Source: Verrucomicrobiota bacterium (GTDB lineage: Bacteria > Chlamydiota > Chlamydiia > Chlamydiales > JAEYWL01). From it: 64,000 nucleotides of DNA. The stretch is taken from the NCBI GenBank assembly GCA_023428915.1, contig JAEYWL010000010.1:1-64000 (forward strand), written 5' to 3'. A program made the position numbers and the translations under genes. How positions within the stretch are numbered: position 1 is the stretch's first letter; each line of letters opens with the position of its first letter. Under the pieces are notes generated by a model. It did not search any database. It saw only the letters and a list, made by a program, of their open reading frames with translations, and was not told where the DNA came from. Of the stretch, positions 47,565-57,483 are shown piece after piece.

Positions 47565-47837
47565 TTATTCTATAATCTTAACATCCTTGTTCAAGGGATG
47601 TTTAAGATGTCCAAATTCAGGATTGCGCGAAAGCTCCATTAAGTGAATTGGGCTTTCAAATCTTTCAATTTCATAAACCAGCGCAGTGTTTTCATCCTGC
47701 AAGGCTTTTACTTCTTTTGCAATGAGCGGAATTTTTAAACGTAATTCGGTGATTTCATTTTGTTTGTCGATCACCATTGAAAGTGTCAAACAGGCTAAAG
47801 CTATGCAAATCAATAGGCGTATAGATAAAAATTTCAT
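47565..47837 (-). CDS. ftsL: FtsL-like cell-division protein
   Basis: The 90-residue protein has one N-terminal membrane helix (FLSIRLLICIALACLTLSMV) followed by a coiled coil (EITELRLKIPLIAKEVKALQ) and a short periplasmic end (LSRNPEFGHLKHP). This topology and its place directly after rsmH (ATGA overlap) are those of FtsL, a divisome scaffold with FtsB and FtsQ. Sequence conservation is low in this family, so the call rests on topology and context. The expected next gene, a division transpeptidase, does not follow here. Confidence 0.75.
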   Translation of the reverse strand: MKFLSIRLLICIALACLTLSMVIDKQNEITELRLKIPLIAKEVKALQDENTALVYEIERFESPIHLMELSRNPEFGHLKHPLNKDVKIIE

Positions 47838-48775
47838 AGCTTTTGCACTATTCGCAGTTTTGCACTGCGGCTTCTTGGGTTTAGAGCTAATTCTTCCTCG
47901 CTAGCGGTAATCGGCTTTGTAGTAAGCAGTTTTACAATTGGTTGTTTGTCTTGAAACACGCCGGCAATTCCTGAAGTCGTTTCCTTGTCGCTTGCAGCAT
48001 ATCTAAAGGCATTTTTAACAATTCTATCTTCCAGGCTATGAAAGCTAATGATACCGAGCATCCCTTTTGGCGCTAATGCATCGATAGCTGCCGGTATTAA
48101 TTCCGTTAAAGAATGCAGTTCTTCATTTACCGCTATGCGCAAGGCTTGAAAAGTCAGCGTTAAAGGGTGGATTGATTTTTTCTTTACGTAATAGGGAAAA
48201 GAGGGCAGCAATAACTCGGATAACTGTTTTGTGCTCACAATGCGCTGCTGCTCTCTTCCTTTGACGATAGTTTTTGCGATCATTCTCCAAAGGGGTTCTT
48301 CACCGTAATTGCGCAAAATTTTGCCTAGCTCTTCAAAAGACCATTCATTAACGATAATTTCAGCTGTTAGAAATCCTTCGCGATTCATTCTCATGTCCAA
48401 TGGGCCGTCATGCATAAAACTAAAACCGCGTTCAGCTTGGTCAAACTGCATTGAGGAAACTCCTATGTCAAATAACATGCCGTCGAAACGATTAGCCGGC
48501 AGATTTGGCAACAAATGCTTTAGGTTTTTAAAATTGTCATGGCAAAAATGAAGCTTTCCTTCCCAGGGTGACAATCTTTCTCGAGAAATCGCCAATGCGG
48601 AAAGATCCTGGTCTATGCCAACCAAGAGTTGAATTTCCGGATGATGTTCTAATACAGCTTCTGCGTGGCCGCCTGCACCAAGGGTGCCATCCAAATAAGT
48701 TTTAAGATAAGATTGTTCCAATGCTGCAATCCATTCATTGCAAAGTACAGAAAGATGCGGATAGGGCGGGGGCAT
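47834..48775 (-). CDS. rsmH: 16S rRNA (cytosine1402-N4)-methyltransferase RsmH
   Basis: The 313-residue methyltransferase begins with HLSVLCNEWIAAL, then YLDGTLGAGGHAEAVL (SAM-binding motif I), GIDQDLSAL, DGMLFDIGVSSMQFDQAERG, DMRMN, LTLTFQALRIAVNEEL and IISFHSLEDRIVKNAF. It methylates C1402 in the ribosomal decoding centre. It is formerly known as MraW and normally heads the division/cell-wall cluster. Here only ftsL follows. Confidence 0.96.
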   Translation of the reverse strand: MPPPYPHLSVLCNEWIAALEQSYLKTYLDGTLGAGGHAEAVLEHHPEIQLLVGIDQDLSALAISRERLSPWEGKLHFCHDNFKNLKHLLPNLPANRFDGMLFDIGVSSMQFDQAERGFSFMHDGPLDMRMNREGFLTAEIIVNEWSFEELGKILRNYGEEPLWRMIAKTIVKGREQQRIVSTKQLSELLLPSFPYYVKKKSIHPLTLTFQALRIAVNEELHSLTELIPAAIDALAPKGMLGIISFHSLEDRIVKNAFRYAASDKETTSGIAGVFQDKQPIVKLLTTKPITASEEELALNPRSRSAKLRIVQKL

Positions 48776-48926
48776 ACAGAGTATCCTTTCGTAAAAAATC
48801 TAGAATTATTCTAGAGAGTATAAAAAAAATAAGATAGTAAAAAATATATACAAGTTTTTTGTTTGATTTTAAAAATCGACTCTTTTTGATAATCTTTTTA
48901 AGTTATTAATAATTGGATAATAAATT

Positions 48927-51900
48927 ATGCAAGTCCGAAAAAGCCTCGATGCAACGAACTGGCAGCTTATTGAAGAGCCGCCAAAGTTGCCCCCAAAGAT
49001 AAAACGTCCTTGTCCTTATTCAGAGCGCAAGGGTGATTTGGTCGCCCATCGTTTTAGAGGAGCAGGCGTCTACACAGCAGAAGATGAGCTGCAAGAGCAG
49101 CATTTAGCAAAATCCATTATTCCTTTAGAGGGTGAAGGTGTTTTCTATCTTACACGTCAATTGTTTGAAAAGCACACGAGTACTGTACAAGTACTGCTTT
49201 CGCAGCTTAAACTTGATAATGGGAACTGGCAAGGTGAAAAAGAAATAGTCTATACCTGGTCGCCTATTGGCTTGTTGCTGTATCTTTTATTTGAATTTCC
49301 TAATATTTCTATTTCTGTAAAAGGGTCTATCGTCCGCAAAGCTCAAGCTTGTAATAATAACAATTGGTATAGATGTTTTGTAGATACTCTATTTCCTAAT
49401 TTGTCTTTACAGCTGCCAAGCAGTGTCTTTACACGTGAAGCCTCTCTTAGTCCATTATGTAAACATGACGTAGATGTGAGCATTAAAGCAGAAAGTGCTG
49501 CCGAGGAAGAAGCGCTGGCAACTTTATTTGTTCACTATATTGCAATGCGATGTTTTGATGAAAGCAATATTCCCATTGCGGTCTGCACCCAGCTGCCTAA
49601 GCAAGCGCCTTTATTTGAGAACTATAAACCAATAAGGCCAAATGGGCTCGTTTCAAAAAGTCACTGTACTTTGATATCAGTAGCGGGTGTGGACCAATAT
49701 GGTCTTATTCGGAATATTGATGCCGTGATTAGCAGTTTTCTCGACCCTGGATTTTTAGCAACTCACGATAATGCGGCATTGCTTCTTGAACTCCTTGATT
49801 TGGCAAAAATGATCCTCCAAGAAAATCCTGGCTTAATGGTTTTGCCAAAACGTCAAAGATATGAAAAATTAGGCGAGCTATTAAGGAAAAAATTTCCAAC
49901 AAGTTTACAGCTAATAGGGGAAGCTGGTTCCCCAAAACAGGCCGTTTGTTCACAACTGACGCGTAGATATGCTATCGAAGAGTTGGAGAAGCGCAACGGC
50001 AAAGTCTGTTTTGAAATTTACTACTTAGCTACACGCGACCGCTTATGTGATACAGTCGGAGCGGGGGTCTATCTTTTAAAGAGGATATTTTTTGAAGCCC
50101 AAAAGAATAGAAAATTTGAGTATTACCTGGGATTATGCAGAACTGTAATGGGCAATCATCACATTCATACGAGCCCTTTAAATTTCCTATGCTATGGGTT
50201 TACCTGTTGTGCTTATCTTGAAGAGGCTAGGGTAAACTGTGAAGTTGCTGTTGATGAAGCCTTTATTAATGATATTTGGGAAAACTTTTTTTCCTTTAGG
50301 ATACTTTCTAAAGATTTAAGAGCATCTTTAATTACATATTTTGAGTCTGCCACCAAAAACAGCAGCAATTTAATGCAATTAATTTACAAAGCTAGTACAG
50401 AAGGTTTTTCCTTTAGGCGTTTGCTATTTCTGGTAAAATTACGGGGCTTATTTGAATTGCTCAAAACGCAAAATGATTTGGGGGTAATGCTTACATTCCA
50501 GTGCGGCGACAATTGCATACAAATTCCTGTATGGGACGAAAAGGGGACTTGCACTTTGATCGTCCCATTTATTAAGGCCGCCGATTTTGAAAATTGGAGA
50601 GCAGAGGAGTTTGCTGCATTTCACACAGATCAGTTAAATATTTTAACTACAGTACCTGCTCAGTCTACTCCTGACTTTTCCAATCAACCCCAATTAGTCC
50701 GCAATGCAGAGAAAATGCGGCAATTTGATTGGGAATCACTTATTGAATCGCTTGAGCAAGTCAGCTTAATATCACCATTACCTATACAGATAGTGTGCAA
50801 AAAACTTCTTATTTATATTTTTGTACATCAACAAGAAAATCTCTCGATAAAGAAATTTCTTTGCGCATTTCCAAGCCTATTTTTTGAAACTGATTTCTTG
50901 CCAGTATTAGAAAAGTTTTCTGCTGCAAAAAGCATTGCAAATTTAATCGATTTTTGTGATGCAAATAAAAAGATTACATCGAATAAAGCTCTTATATTTA
51001 ATTACTTAAATTGGCTTTCAGGGCAAGAAACTGAAGTTGTTGCTGAAGTTATTTTAACTATTTTTAAGAGGAATCATAATATTTTTTCTGCCAATAAACT
51101 AAAAGAGTACATTTGCAATGTTTGCAAAAAAAATAGTCTATTGGCACTAAAGTTGTTCTTGTGCATGCATGAGCAAAAAAAATTTAAACCGGCAATCGAA
51201 CTAGAATTAGCGGAATATATTTTTGGGCAGAGAGAACGATTAGTTGAAAATGAATTGAATGAGTTCTATTGCTTACTGCTACCATTTCTTCATAAAAAAT
51301 GCCATAGAGTGGATCCACAAAAATATAGTGAGGAAAATCGCTCAGTTAGAAGATTTATTGAAACAATTTTTTCGGCGAGTTATTGCACGGCCCCTGATGA
51401 ATTTCTCTATAGTTTAGCATGCGAGGGCTTAAGGCACGATTGTTTAACCTCTTTTTCGCGAGTTGCGGAATACCTAGATAGACGGCTAGAAAGATTGATT
51501 TCTCAGCAAGCAAGGCAATTATCAAATCTAATTCGCTGTTTACAATTAATTGTTACATACAAATTGGATCCTTTACCGCTTTTTAGAAGCAAATGGGAAA
51601 GAGTAAAAATGCAAGTCACTACTCTATTATTGCATACTTACTCAAAAGAAGAGGCTCAAAATATTTTAAACACGATTTTTTATGAGCCTGAAAAAGTTAT
51701 CGAAGTCGATGAAAAGGACTTATTAGAATTATTTACAGCGAACAATTATGAAGGAATTTACAGAATAGTAAATTTACAGAGATTTACTATTTTAGATGAC
51801 AGTAGAAAACTTTATTGGCTTGAGACCTTTGCCCAGCTTCCTGTATGTAGTGGCAGTAAACAAATGCATTTTTGTATATTGCGCATCGCTTTAACACATT

Positions 51901-54158
51901 CCAATCCTAAATTTGCTTTATGCTATAAGTTGATTAGCGATCTTATCTCTTTTTCTACGCTGGTTTTTGATTTGCATGAGCTTTGCGAGCTACTTGAACA
52001 TCATAATACCAAAGTATTGTTTCGCGATTTTCCCAATGCTATTTCTCTGCTTAAAATTCGATTGTTAAATAAATTACCAATTCAACATGAGCATTATTCG
52101 CTGCTGCTTGCACATTTAGTGAATGTTTGTTTCAATCTCAATGATTATAGAATTGATATACAGACCAGATTGGAAATTGCTTATTTATTATTAGCAGCCA
52201 GAAAGCAGACTGCTTCGTTAAGGCAAAGCGAGGTACTCAGAAATGCTGTACTGGCAAACCATGAAAGTATAAGAAAAATTTTAGTTCTATCACAGGAGTA
52301 TGAAGCCCTTCTGCAATATCAGGCATATTTGCAAATTGCTAAAATAGGATTTCCTGAAGACTGGCACATTTCAACTTTAAACATAGCAATAGACTTTTTA
52401 AATAAAGGACATTCCACAGATAATTTTCTCGAATCCCTGCATCAATACCTGGCAAGTGACCATCCCGTTATCAAAGAAAAAAAACTTGTGCAAGTTTATC
52501 AAGTTTTTGAGTTGCTAATTAGTCAAAAAAGCTCTGAAAAACATTGTTACTATTTTGAGTTGCTAATTAGTCAAAAAAAAAGCTCTGAAAGATATAGCTA
52601 CTATATTGAAGAAATTGTAAATAGAATTGAAGAGCAGAATATAAAGGAAAAAAAACAGCTACAGTTGCCAGACGAGTTGACATCAGCTATTTTTTCTTAT
52701 TATTCCTCCTTGCTATTCAATGCAGTTCATGAATTTGAGACATGCTTAGCCCCGCTTTTTGCATTGCGTATAAAAAAAGTAGCTTCTGAAAAGAAACTAC
52801 TAGCTGAGTGGATAAATTTGATTGAAAGAGCTCAAAAAAATCAACAATGGCATCTATTATTGATTATTTATCTGGAGTTAAATAATTTTAGAGAGTTGAA
52901 GTTAAGCATAAAAGAAAAGAGTTCGATCCGCAAGGCATTCACCAAAATTCTTAAAGGTAAACCATCAGCACTGGAAATTTCTACTGTCCTGAAAGCATTA
53001 CCGCAATTTATGGGTTATGTAAATAATTATTGGGCGCAGGTATTTCAATTAGTGGCCAGTCACCCTAGGGAGTTTGAAAATTTACTATCCCAATTATGGT
53101 TAACTTTGGAGTCTTTGGAGTCATCTAAAGAAAAAAAAATTGTATTTCGGGAAGCTTCGCAATTTTGCTGGATTACAGCGATTAAGCATTATAGAAGATC
53201 AAAACAAAATGGAATGAGCGATCCTCACGTGGTTAATTTTTTAACTGCGATATATAACCCTGAAAAAGCATTCCATCATTTTTTTCCTGTAAATACACAA
53301 CCTGGAGTGTTAAGTGAAGCGTACCATGTGCTAATTGAAAGAGCTATAAATTTGACTTCAGGTTCTGCATTATTTGATGAAACTCTTATTAGCAAAATTT
53401 TAGAATTAAAGGCTAAATTCGATGATTTTTTTCAGACAGTGACGGGGAAAGAGATTAATCCCGCAATTATACAAAGAATAATAAAAAAATACCCTTCTTT
53501 TCTAATTCCGCAATCAGTTCTTACAAAGAAACTCATAGGTAAAAAGGTTAAGATTTGCGCTCTTCTTTTTTCAGCTTTAAAAAATAGAAATAAGGATAAA
53601 GCTTGTGAAATTGGGCAAGAGTTATTGGAATATCAAGCACTAATTCAAAAGTCCAATTTGGAGACTATAAAACAATCTAGCGAGAACTTGTTCATAAAGT
53701 ACTTTGTAGAATATTTGCAGTTATTAAACTCGGCAAGCGATGATGTCAGAAACAGGCATATGAAAATAATTCATTTTCCAATTTGCTTTGCTTTTTATGA
53801 AACGATGACTTTAAAAGTCCGTCTTAATCTGATTAGATGTTTTTTAGAGCTTTATAAAGATTCCAGCTCCGCAACTTTTCACATGGAAAGATTAATTGTT
53901 TTAGAAGCATGCAAGCATTTAGAATTAGTGCTGCAAGAATTTATCAAAAGGAAACCCGATCCAACGGAAGTAGGATTAGTCAAAAACATCCTTATTAAAA
54001 TAACTAATATTTGCGAGGAGGATTATTATTTGGCCGGCCATAAATGGGTATATTCTATATTAGATGGAAAATATTATACTGCTAAGTGCCATTTTCTTAC
54101 TTATACTGAAATTTACAAAATGCAAAACTTAGCAATATCAGCTTGCCAAATCCAATAA
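48927..54158 (+). CDS. Very large (1743-residue) protein of unknown function
   Basis: One uninterrupted frame starts at the ATG at 48927. No signal peptide or clear membrane segment is seen. I recognise no domain with confidence. The N-terminal 500 residues are mixed in secondary structure (KHDVDVSIKAESAAEEEALA, YYLATRDRLCDTVGAGVYLL). The remaining 1200 are mainly helical, Leu/Lys/Glu-rich, and resemble an extended solenoid. A short internal tandem duplication gives FELLISQKSSEK and FELLISQKKSSER (48-base period near 52509 and 52557). The gene is AT-rich, with many A tracts. Large soluble proteins like this in amoeba-associated chlamydiae are often lineage-specific and may be host-directed; that is inference. 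The YjdM-like gene follows 40 bases later. Confidence 0.75.
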   Translation: MQVRKSLDATNWQLIEEPPKLPPKIKRPCPYSERKGDLVAHRFRGAGVYTAEDELQEQHLAKSIIPLEGEGVFYLTRQLFEKHTSTVQVLLSQLKLDNGNWQGEKEIVYTWSPIGLLLYLLFEFPNISISVKGSIVRKAQACNNNNWYRCFVDTLFPNLSLQLPSSVFTREASLSPLCKHDVDVSIKAESAAEEEALATLFVHYIAMRCFDESNIPIAVCTQLPKQAPLFENYKPIRPNGLVSKSHCTLISVAGVDQYGLIRNIDAVISSFLDPGFLATHDNAALLLELLDLAKMILQENPGLMVLPKRQRYEKLGELLRKKFPTSLQLIGEAGSPKQAVCSQLTRRYAIEELEKRNGKVCFEIYYLATRDRLCDTVGAGVYLLKRIFFEAQKNRKFEYYLGLCRTVMGNHHIHTSPLNFLCYGFTCCAYLEEARVNCEVAVDEAFINDIWENFFSFRILSKDLRASLITYFESATKNSSNLMQLIYKASTEGFSFRRLLFLVKLRGLFELLKTQNDLGVMLTFQCGDNCIQIPVWDEKGTCTLIVPFIKAADFENWRAEEFAAFHTDQLNILTTVPAQSTPDFSNQPQLVRNAEKMRQFDWESLIESLEQVSLISPLPIQIVCKKLLIYIFVHQQENLSIKKFLCAFPSLFFETDFLPVLEKFSAAKSIANLIDFCDANKKITSNKALIFNYLNWLSGQETEVVAEVILTIFKRNHNIFSANKLKEYICNVCKKNSLLALKLFLCMHEQKKFKPAIELELAEYIFGQRERLVENELNEFYCLLLPFLHKKCHRVDPQKYSEENRSVRRFIETIFSASYCTAPDEFLYSLACEGLRHDCLTSFSRVAEYLDRRLERLISQQARQLSNLIRCLQLIVTYKLDPLPLFRSKWERVKMQVTTLLLHTYSKEEAQNILNTIFYEPEKVIEVDEKDLLELFTANNYEGIYRIVNLQRFTILDDSRKLYWLETFAQLPVCSGSKQMHFCILRIALTHSNPKFALCYKLISDLISFSTLVFDLHELCELLEHHNTKVLFRDFPNAISLLKIRLLNKLPIQHEHYSLLLAHLVNVCFNLNDYRIDIQTRLEIAYLLLAARKQTASLRQSEVLRNAVLANHESIRKILVLSQEYEALLQYQAYLQIAKIGFPEDWHISTLNIAIDFLNKGHSTDNFLESLHQYLASDHPVIKEKKLVQVYQVFELLISQKSSEKHCYYFELLISQKKSSERYSYYIEEIVNRIEEQNIKEKKQLQLPDELTSAIFSYYSSLLFNAVHEFETCLAPLFALRIKKVASEKKLLAEWINLIERAQKNQQWHLLLIIYLELNNFRELKLSIKEKSSIRKAFTKILKGKPSALEISTVLKALPQFMGYVNNYWAQVFQLVASHPREFENLLSQLWLTLESLESSKEKKIVFREASQFCWITAIKHYRRSKQNGMSDPHVVNFLTAIYNPEKAFHHFFPVNTQPGVLSEAYHVLIERAINLTSGSALFDETLISKILELKAKFDDFFQTVTGKEINPAIIQRIIKKYPSFLIPQSVLTKKLIGKKVKICALLFSALKNRNKDKACEIGQELLEYQALIQKSNLETIKQSSENLFIKYFVEYLQLLNSASDDVRNRHMKIIHFPICFAFYETMTLKVRLNLIRCFLELYKDSSSATFHMERLIVLEACKHLELVLQEFIKRKPDPTEVGLVKNILIKITNICEEDYYLAGHKWVYSILDGKYYTAKCHFLTYTEIYKMQNLAISACQIQ

Positions 54159-54198
54159 AGTAAATACTAAGTAACAATTAAAAAAAGGTGAAAAAACA

Positions 54199-54546
54199 AT
54201 GAATGAGTTGCCAAAATGTGTAAATTGCGGTTCTGATTACACTTACCAAGATCTAGAATTGTATATATGTCCTGAATGCGGTCATGAGTGGCCGAAGGGC
54301 GCTGTAAAAGAAAGCCTTGAAAAAGAGCAAGTTGTAAAAGACGCCTATGGAAATATACTGCATGACGGCGATGACGTAACCATCATCAAGGATATTAAAG
54401 TAAAAGGGGCATCGTCAGTAATCAAGGTTGGCGTTAAAGTGAAAGGCATTCGTATAGTTGATGAAGTCAATGGGCATAATATAGAGGCTAAAGTCCCTGG
54501 CTTTGGTCTGATGATGCTCAAATCCGAGATCGTCAAAAAAACTTAA
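54199..54546 (+). CDS. yjdM: YjdM/PhnA-type zinc-ribbon protein
   Basis: The 115-residue protein has an N-terminal zinc ribbon (CVNCGS and CPECGHEW) and a C-terminal beta barrel-like domain (DAYGNILHDGDDVTIIKDIK, KVKGIRIVDEVNGHNIEAKV), the exact layout of YjdM, once called PhnA. Its function is unsettled. Earlier links to phosphonoacetate hydrolysis do not hold for this family. The ribosome-binding site is AAAGG. Confidence 0.92.
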   Translation: MNELPKCVNCGSDYTYQDLELYICPECGHEWPKGAVKESLEKEQVVKDAYGNILHDGDDVTIIKDIKVKGASSVIKVGVKVKGIRIVDEVNGHNIEAKVPGFGLMMLKSEIVKKT

Positions 54547-54575
54547 TCAGGTGATGATATCCGAACAACAATCCA

Positions 54576-54647
54576 TTGGCGCTTAGTCCATTAAGTCTAT
54601 AAGGTCCCTGGCGTCCTTATCGTCCATTGTGTCCCTTTAAGCGCCAA
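54576..54647. repeat. 72-base element with 10-base terminal inverted repeats and 9-base periodicity
   Basis: The ends TTGGCGCTTA (54576-54585) and TAAGCGCCAA (54638-54647) are perfect inverted repeats. Between them GTC occurs at 54586, 54595, 54604, 54613, 54622 and 54631, exactly nine bases apart. The sequence closely matches the right arm of the 9775-10044 element. It lies between convergent genes. Confidence 0.85.
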
Positions 54648-54656
54648 ATTAATTCT

Positions 54657-55631
54657 TTAGTGTACGGAGGTTAACTCAATCCAATAAGCTGCCATTTCAG
54701 GAGAAAGGAAATTTGTGATTCCTGTGTAGTTTGGAAAGATATTATTGTACTCGGTATCAATGAACGCAAATTTTCCTGTTTGCGTATAAGGGACATTGTC
54801 TGGTCGATAACTAGAACCGCCTACATAATTTACAATAGCAAATAACTCATCTAGATGTTCACGTGTAATAAGTGTTTTCCAAGCATGTAAATTATCATCA
54901 TAAGGTACTAATGGCACTTCTTCTACCAGCAAGATTTCATTCTTATTAGCTGCATTGGAAGTTTCTGCATCCGGCAATACATAAATCCATTTTTGCGGAG
55001 CTGAAAAATACTTAAAATTTCTAGCGGCAATAATCCGGCGTATTTTCTTCGAATTCTTTACACGTTGTGAAAACCATTGCCATGCCGGCTTGTTTTTGTA
55101 GTTGATCGTCCAACAGTCAAGATAGGCTTTTACTAAATAACCTGGCAAGCTGGGATGCTTGCCAATTTGAATAAATTGTTCAGGTCTTGTTACAACAAAT
55201 TGAAAACCTGCCTGTCTAAAAGTATCTTTGTTTTTTAATACCTGAAATGGCTGTGTAAAAATTTGATCAAGTGCAGGCTTGGCGGGATGATTTGCGGGCA
55301 GCAAGTAAGGGCGGATGGTTTTTCTTTCTTCCTTGGTAAGCATGCAAAGCCATTTGGCATGTTCAATATAAGGAAGGGCATCAGCCGGAAGTCCGATTTG
55401 AATAAAATTAGAGGCTTCTTCAAGACTGCAATAGAGTTCATCTTCCAGATCGCTTTCTTTTAAAATACTCTCTTGACTATGGAATTGTTCTAAAATGTTT
55501 GCAAGCGAGGTAGGAAAATCAACGTCTCCAGGATAAAGATTTTCTATTTCCTGAATTAAAGTACGCTGTGTAATAAATGCGTGCAGTGAAAGTGTTGCGC
55601 ACAAAAAACATGTAAGAAAAAATTGCATCAT
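54657..55631 (-). CDS. Secreted hypothetical protein with weak kinase-like features
   Basis: I use the ATG at 55631 (AGGTG just upstream; a second ATG follows directly). The 324-residue product has a signal peptide (MQFFLTCFLCATLSLHA). In the C-terminal half, PGYLVKAYLD, ILLVEEVPLVP and SYRPDNVPYTQTGKFAFIDTE follow the order of the beta3 Lys, hinge and catalytic/metal-binding loops of protein-kinase-like folds, but the position of the catalytic Asp is Ser. This is a weak resemblance that I would not use to assign function. It lies 14 bases after the TraB-like gene and is probably the last gene of that operon. Confidence 0.55.
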   Translation of the reverse strand: MMQFFLTCFLCATLSLHAFITQRTLIQEIENLYPGDVDFPTSLANILEQFHSQESILKESDLEDELYCSLEEASNFIQIGLPADALPYIEHAKWLCMLTKEERKTIRPYLLPANHPAKPALDQIFTQPFQVLKNKDTFRQAGFQFVVTRPEQFIQIGKHPSLPGYLVKAYLDCWTINYKNKPAWQWFSQRVKNSKKIRRIIAARNFKYFSAPQKWIYVLPDAETSNAANKNEILLVEEVPLVPYDDNLHAWKTLITREHLDELFAIVNYVGGSSYRPDNVPYTQTGKFAFIDTEYNNIFPNYTGITNFLSPEMAAYWIELTSVH

Positions 55632-55645
55632 AAGCACCTAAATAT

Positions 55646-57481
55646 TTAATAAATGTATTCTCCGGCAATATCTCTTTTACCGTAACCATCTAGCACATGA
55701 AATGTGCGAATTTTGTTCAAGGTAACAGGTGAAAGCTGGCCTAGTGGAATATACACGATTTTCTTTCCATAACGGCGAGCAAAATTTTTTAAAAGCGTCC
55801 TTGGCGGCGAAGCAGCAACATAGACGATCAACGGTTTAACGGCATAATCAATGGCTGCTGCCAGCAGCACCTCGGCTTTATCTTTAAAAGCGCTATAATC
55901 AGGGTCTGACCAGACATCGAACATTCTACGCGGGGGATAGGACATCATAAACCCGCCATATTCGCAACGGCTGATCCCAGGCCCTATCACTTGGTTGGTT
56001 GCCGGAGTTGCATAAAAAGCCATGTCTGACTCTTGCTGGTGCTCCCCTAGCCAGGTAGCTTTCCACGAGTATTTGTTTTTTTCGGGGGAAATTTCCTCTT
56101 CCTTTTCTCCATGAAAAACAACCACGATAGAGCCTACTCCGCCGGGAGGTTTGCCGCGGGACTTCACATAGAGTTTATGCTCCGCCCAATGCCGAATAGT
56201 TTCACGAGTATCAAGCCCATCTTCCAAGCTGCTGGAAAAAGGGATTGTACGGGCAGATTCTTCTGATAAAAGTTGCGTTCCTTTTTTTTGCAAGAATTTG
56301 CCGAAATTTTCAATAATCAAATCTTCTGGAGGATAAGAGCAAATTGCAAAAGGCCCCGGCGGCTTAAATTGCATGCCCGAGCGGTCCTTTCGCCTATGTC
56401 TAAAGAGGGGATCTTTCCGTCCTGGAGAGCGGAGATGAAATTTAATAAGTTTGCTATTGCCCCAGATCTGTTCGCTTGAGACTTGCATTTCAGGAAGATT
56501 GTCGATGTTTTTTTTGTAGGGGTATTCTGTGGCCAATTCCCACGTTTCGTAGGCATAGTTGTGGTCGACACAGCCTTTTGCAGCATTCAGTATCTTAAAT
56601 AGGTCTGGCATTAAACGTCCGTGAAGCCAGGCGTAATTGCGCACAAACTTCATGACATTGCGATAGTTATATCCGGGAAAAGGATTGCCGGTCCGCTGGC
56701 GATAATTTTCGGCGGCGGCTTTATAAAGCTGCAATAACAATTGCTGCCTGTCAAGCAGGCGAGCCGCTTTTACCCCATCTTGCATTAAATCCTCGCGCCA
56801 TTTTTCATAGTGCCGGCTAAACCAGCCTGGCTCCGCTAACACCTCCCGCATGGACATGTCTGTAATGGTTTGCAGCGAAATTGAAAATTTAATGTCCGGT
56901 TGAAATTCAGGAAATGTTGTTTGCCCCATGAGATTCAGGACTCTTTGCAAGTGGAACATGCCGCATACAAAGAAAACCTTATCGTAAGAGTAAGATAGAG
57001 CTTTTAATTGCTTGGCCATATACAGCTCGCGCAGCTCGTCTTCTTTACTGGCAGCCTCTTTTTTGCCAAGTTTTAAATAGGCGTTGTAATAAGCTTGTAA
57101 ACCGATCTTAGTAATAGAATAAGAATCGGGATAGGCTTCGTAATGCTCTTTATAGCCGGCTACATCTAAATCAATGCAGAAGGCTGGAATTTTTCTTTCA
57201 AGGGCTGAGCGCAAAGCTTCAAAAGTTCCCTCTGAAGGTTCTGCAAGATAATAAGTATTGCTGAAATCCTCAGCTTCTGCGGCCACTAAACTAATGTCCG
57301 GCAATCTAGAGGCGGCATGCAGCATTTGTAAATGCATAGTTTTGGGAAGCTCAACAGCCGCGCAGTCAGGTTTCAGCTCTTCAAAAGCAAGCTTTACCTG
57401 TGCCGCAAATTCCATGTTATAGTGCAAGATCGGCACGGCATATATATTGCCCCGCTGCACAAAAAAAGGTGTAGGTTTCAT
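55646..57481 (-). CDS. TraB/ChaN-like protein paired with a MoxR ATPase
   Basis: The 611-residue protein opens with IYAVPILHYNMEFAAQVKLA and ELKPDCAAVELPKT, and later has VFFVCGMFHLQRVLNLM. This is the GxxH ... VELP ... GxxH skeleton of the TraB/ChaN-like hydrolase fold. The middle and C-terminal parts (PGISRCEYGGFMMSYPP, LLAAAIDYAVKPLIVYVAAS) match nothing I know. The start is two bases after the MoxR stop, so the pair is coupled. MoxR proteins usually act on an associated client, often with a VWA protein, which is absent here. This protein may be the client. The function is unknown. Confidence 0.6.
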   Translation of the reverse strand: MKPTPFFVQRGNIYAVPILHYNMEFAAQVKLAFEELKPDCAAVELPKTMHLQMLHAASRLPDISLVAAEAEDFSNTYYLAEPSEGTFEALRSALERKIPAFCIDLDVAGYKEHYEAYPDSYSITKIGLQAYYNAYLKLGKKEAASKEDELRELYMAKQLKALSYSYDKVFFVCGMFHLQRVLNLMGQTTFPEFQPDIKFSISLQTITDMSMREVLAEPGWFSRHYEKWREDLMQDGVKAARLLDRQQLLLQLYKAAAENYRQRTGNPFPGYNYRNVMKFVRNYAWLHGRLMPDLFKILNAAKGCVDHNYAYETWELATEYPYKKNIDNLPEMQVSSEQIWGNSKLIKFHLRSPGRKDPLFRHRRKDRSGMQFKPPGPFAICSYPPEDLIIENFGKFLQKKGTQLLSEESARTIPFSSSLEDGLDTRETIRHWAEHKLYVKSRGKPPGGVGSIVVVFHGEKEEEISPEKNKYSWKATWLGEHQQESDMAFYATPATNQVIGPGISRCEYGGFMMSYPPRRMFDVWSDPDYSAFKDKAEVLLAAAIDYAVKPLIVYVAASPPRTLLKNFARRYGKKIVYIPLGQLSPVTLNKIRTFHVLDGYGKRDIAGEYIY

Positions 57482-57483
57482 GG

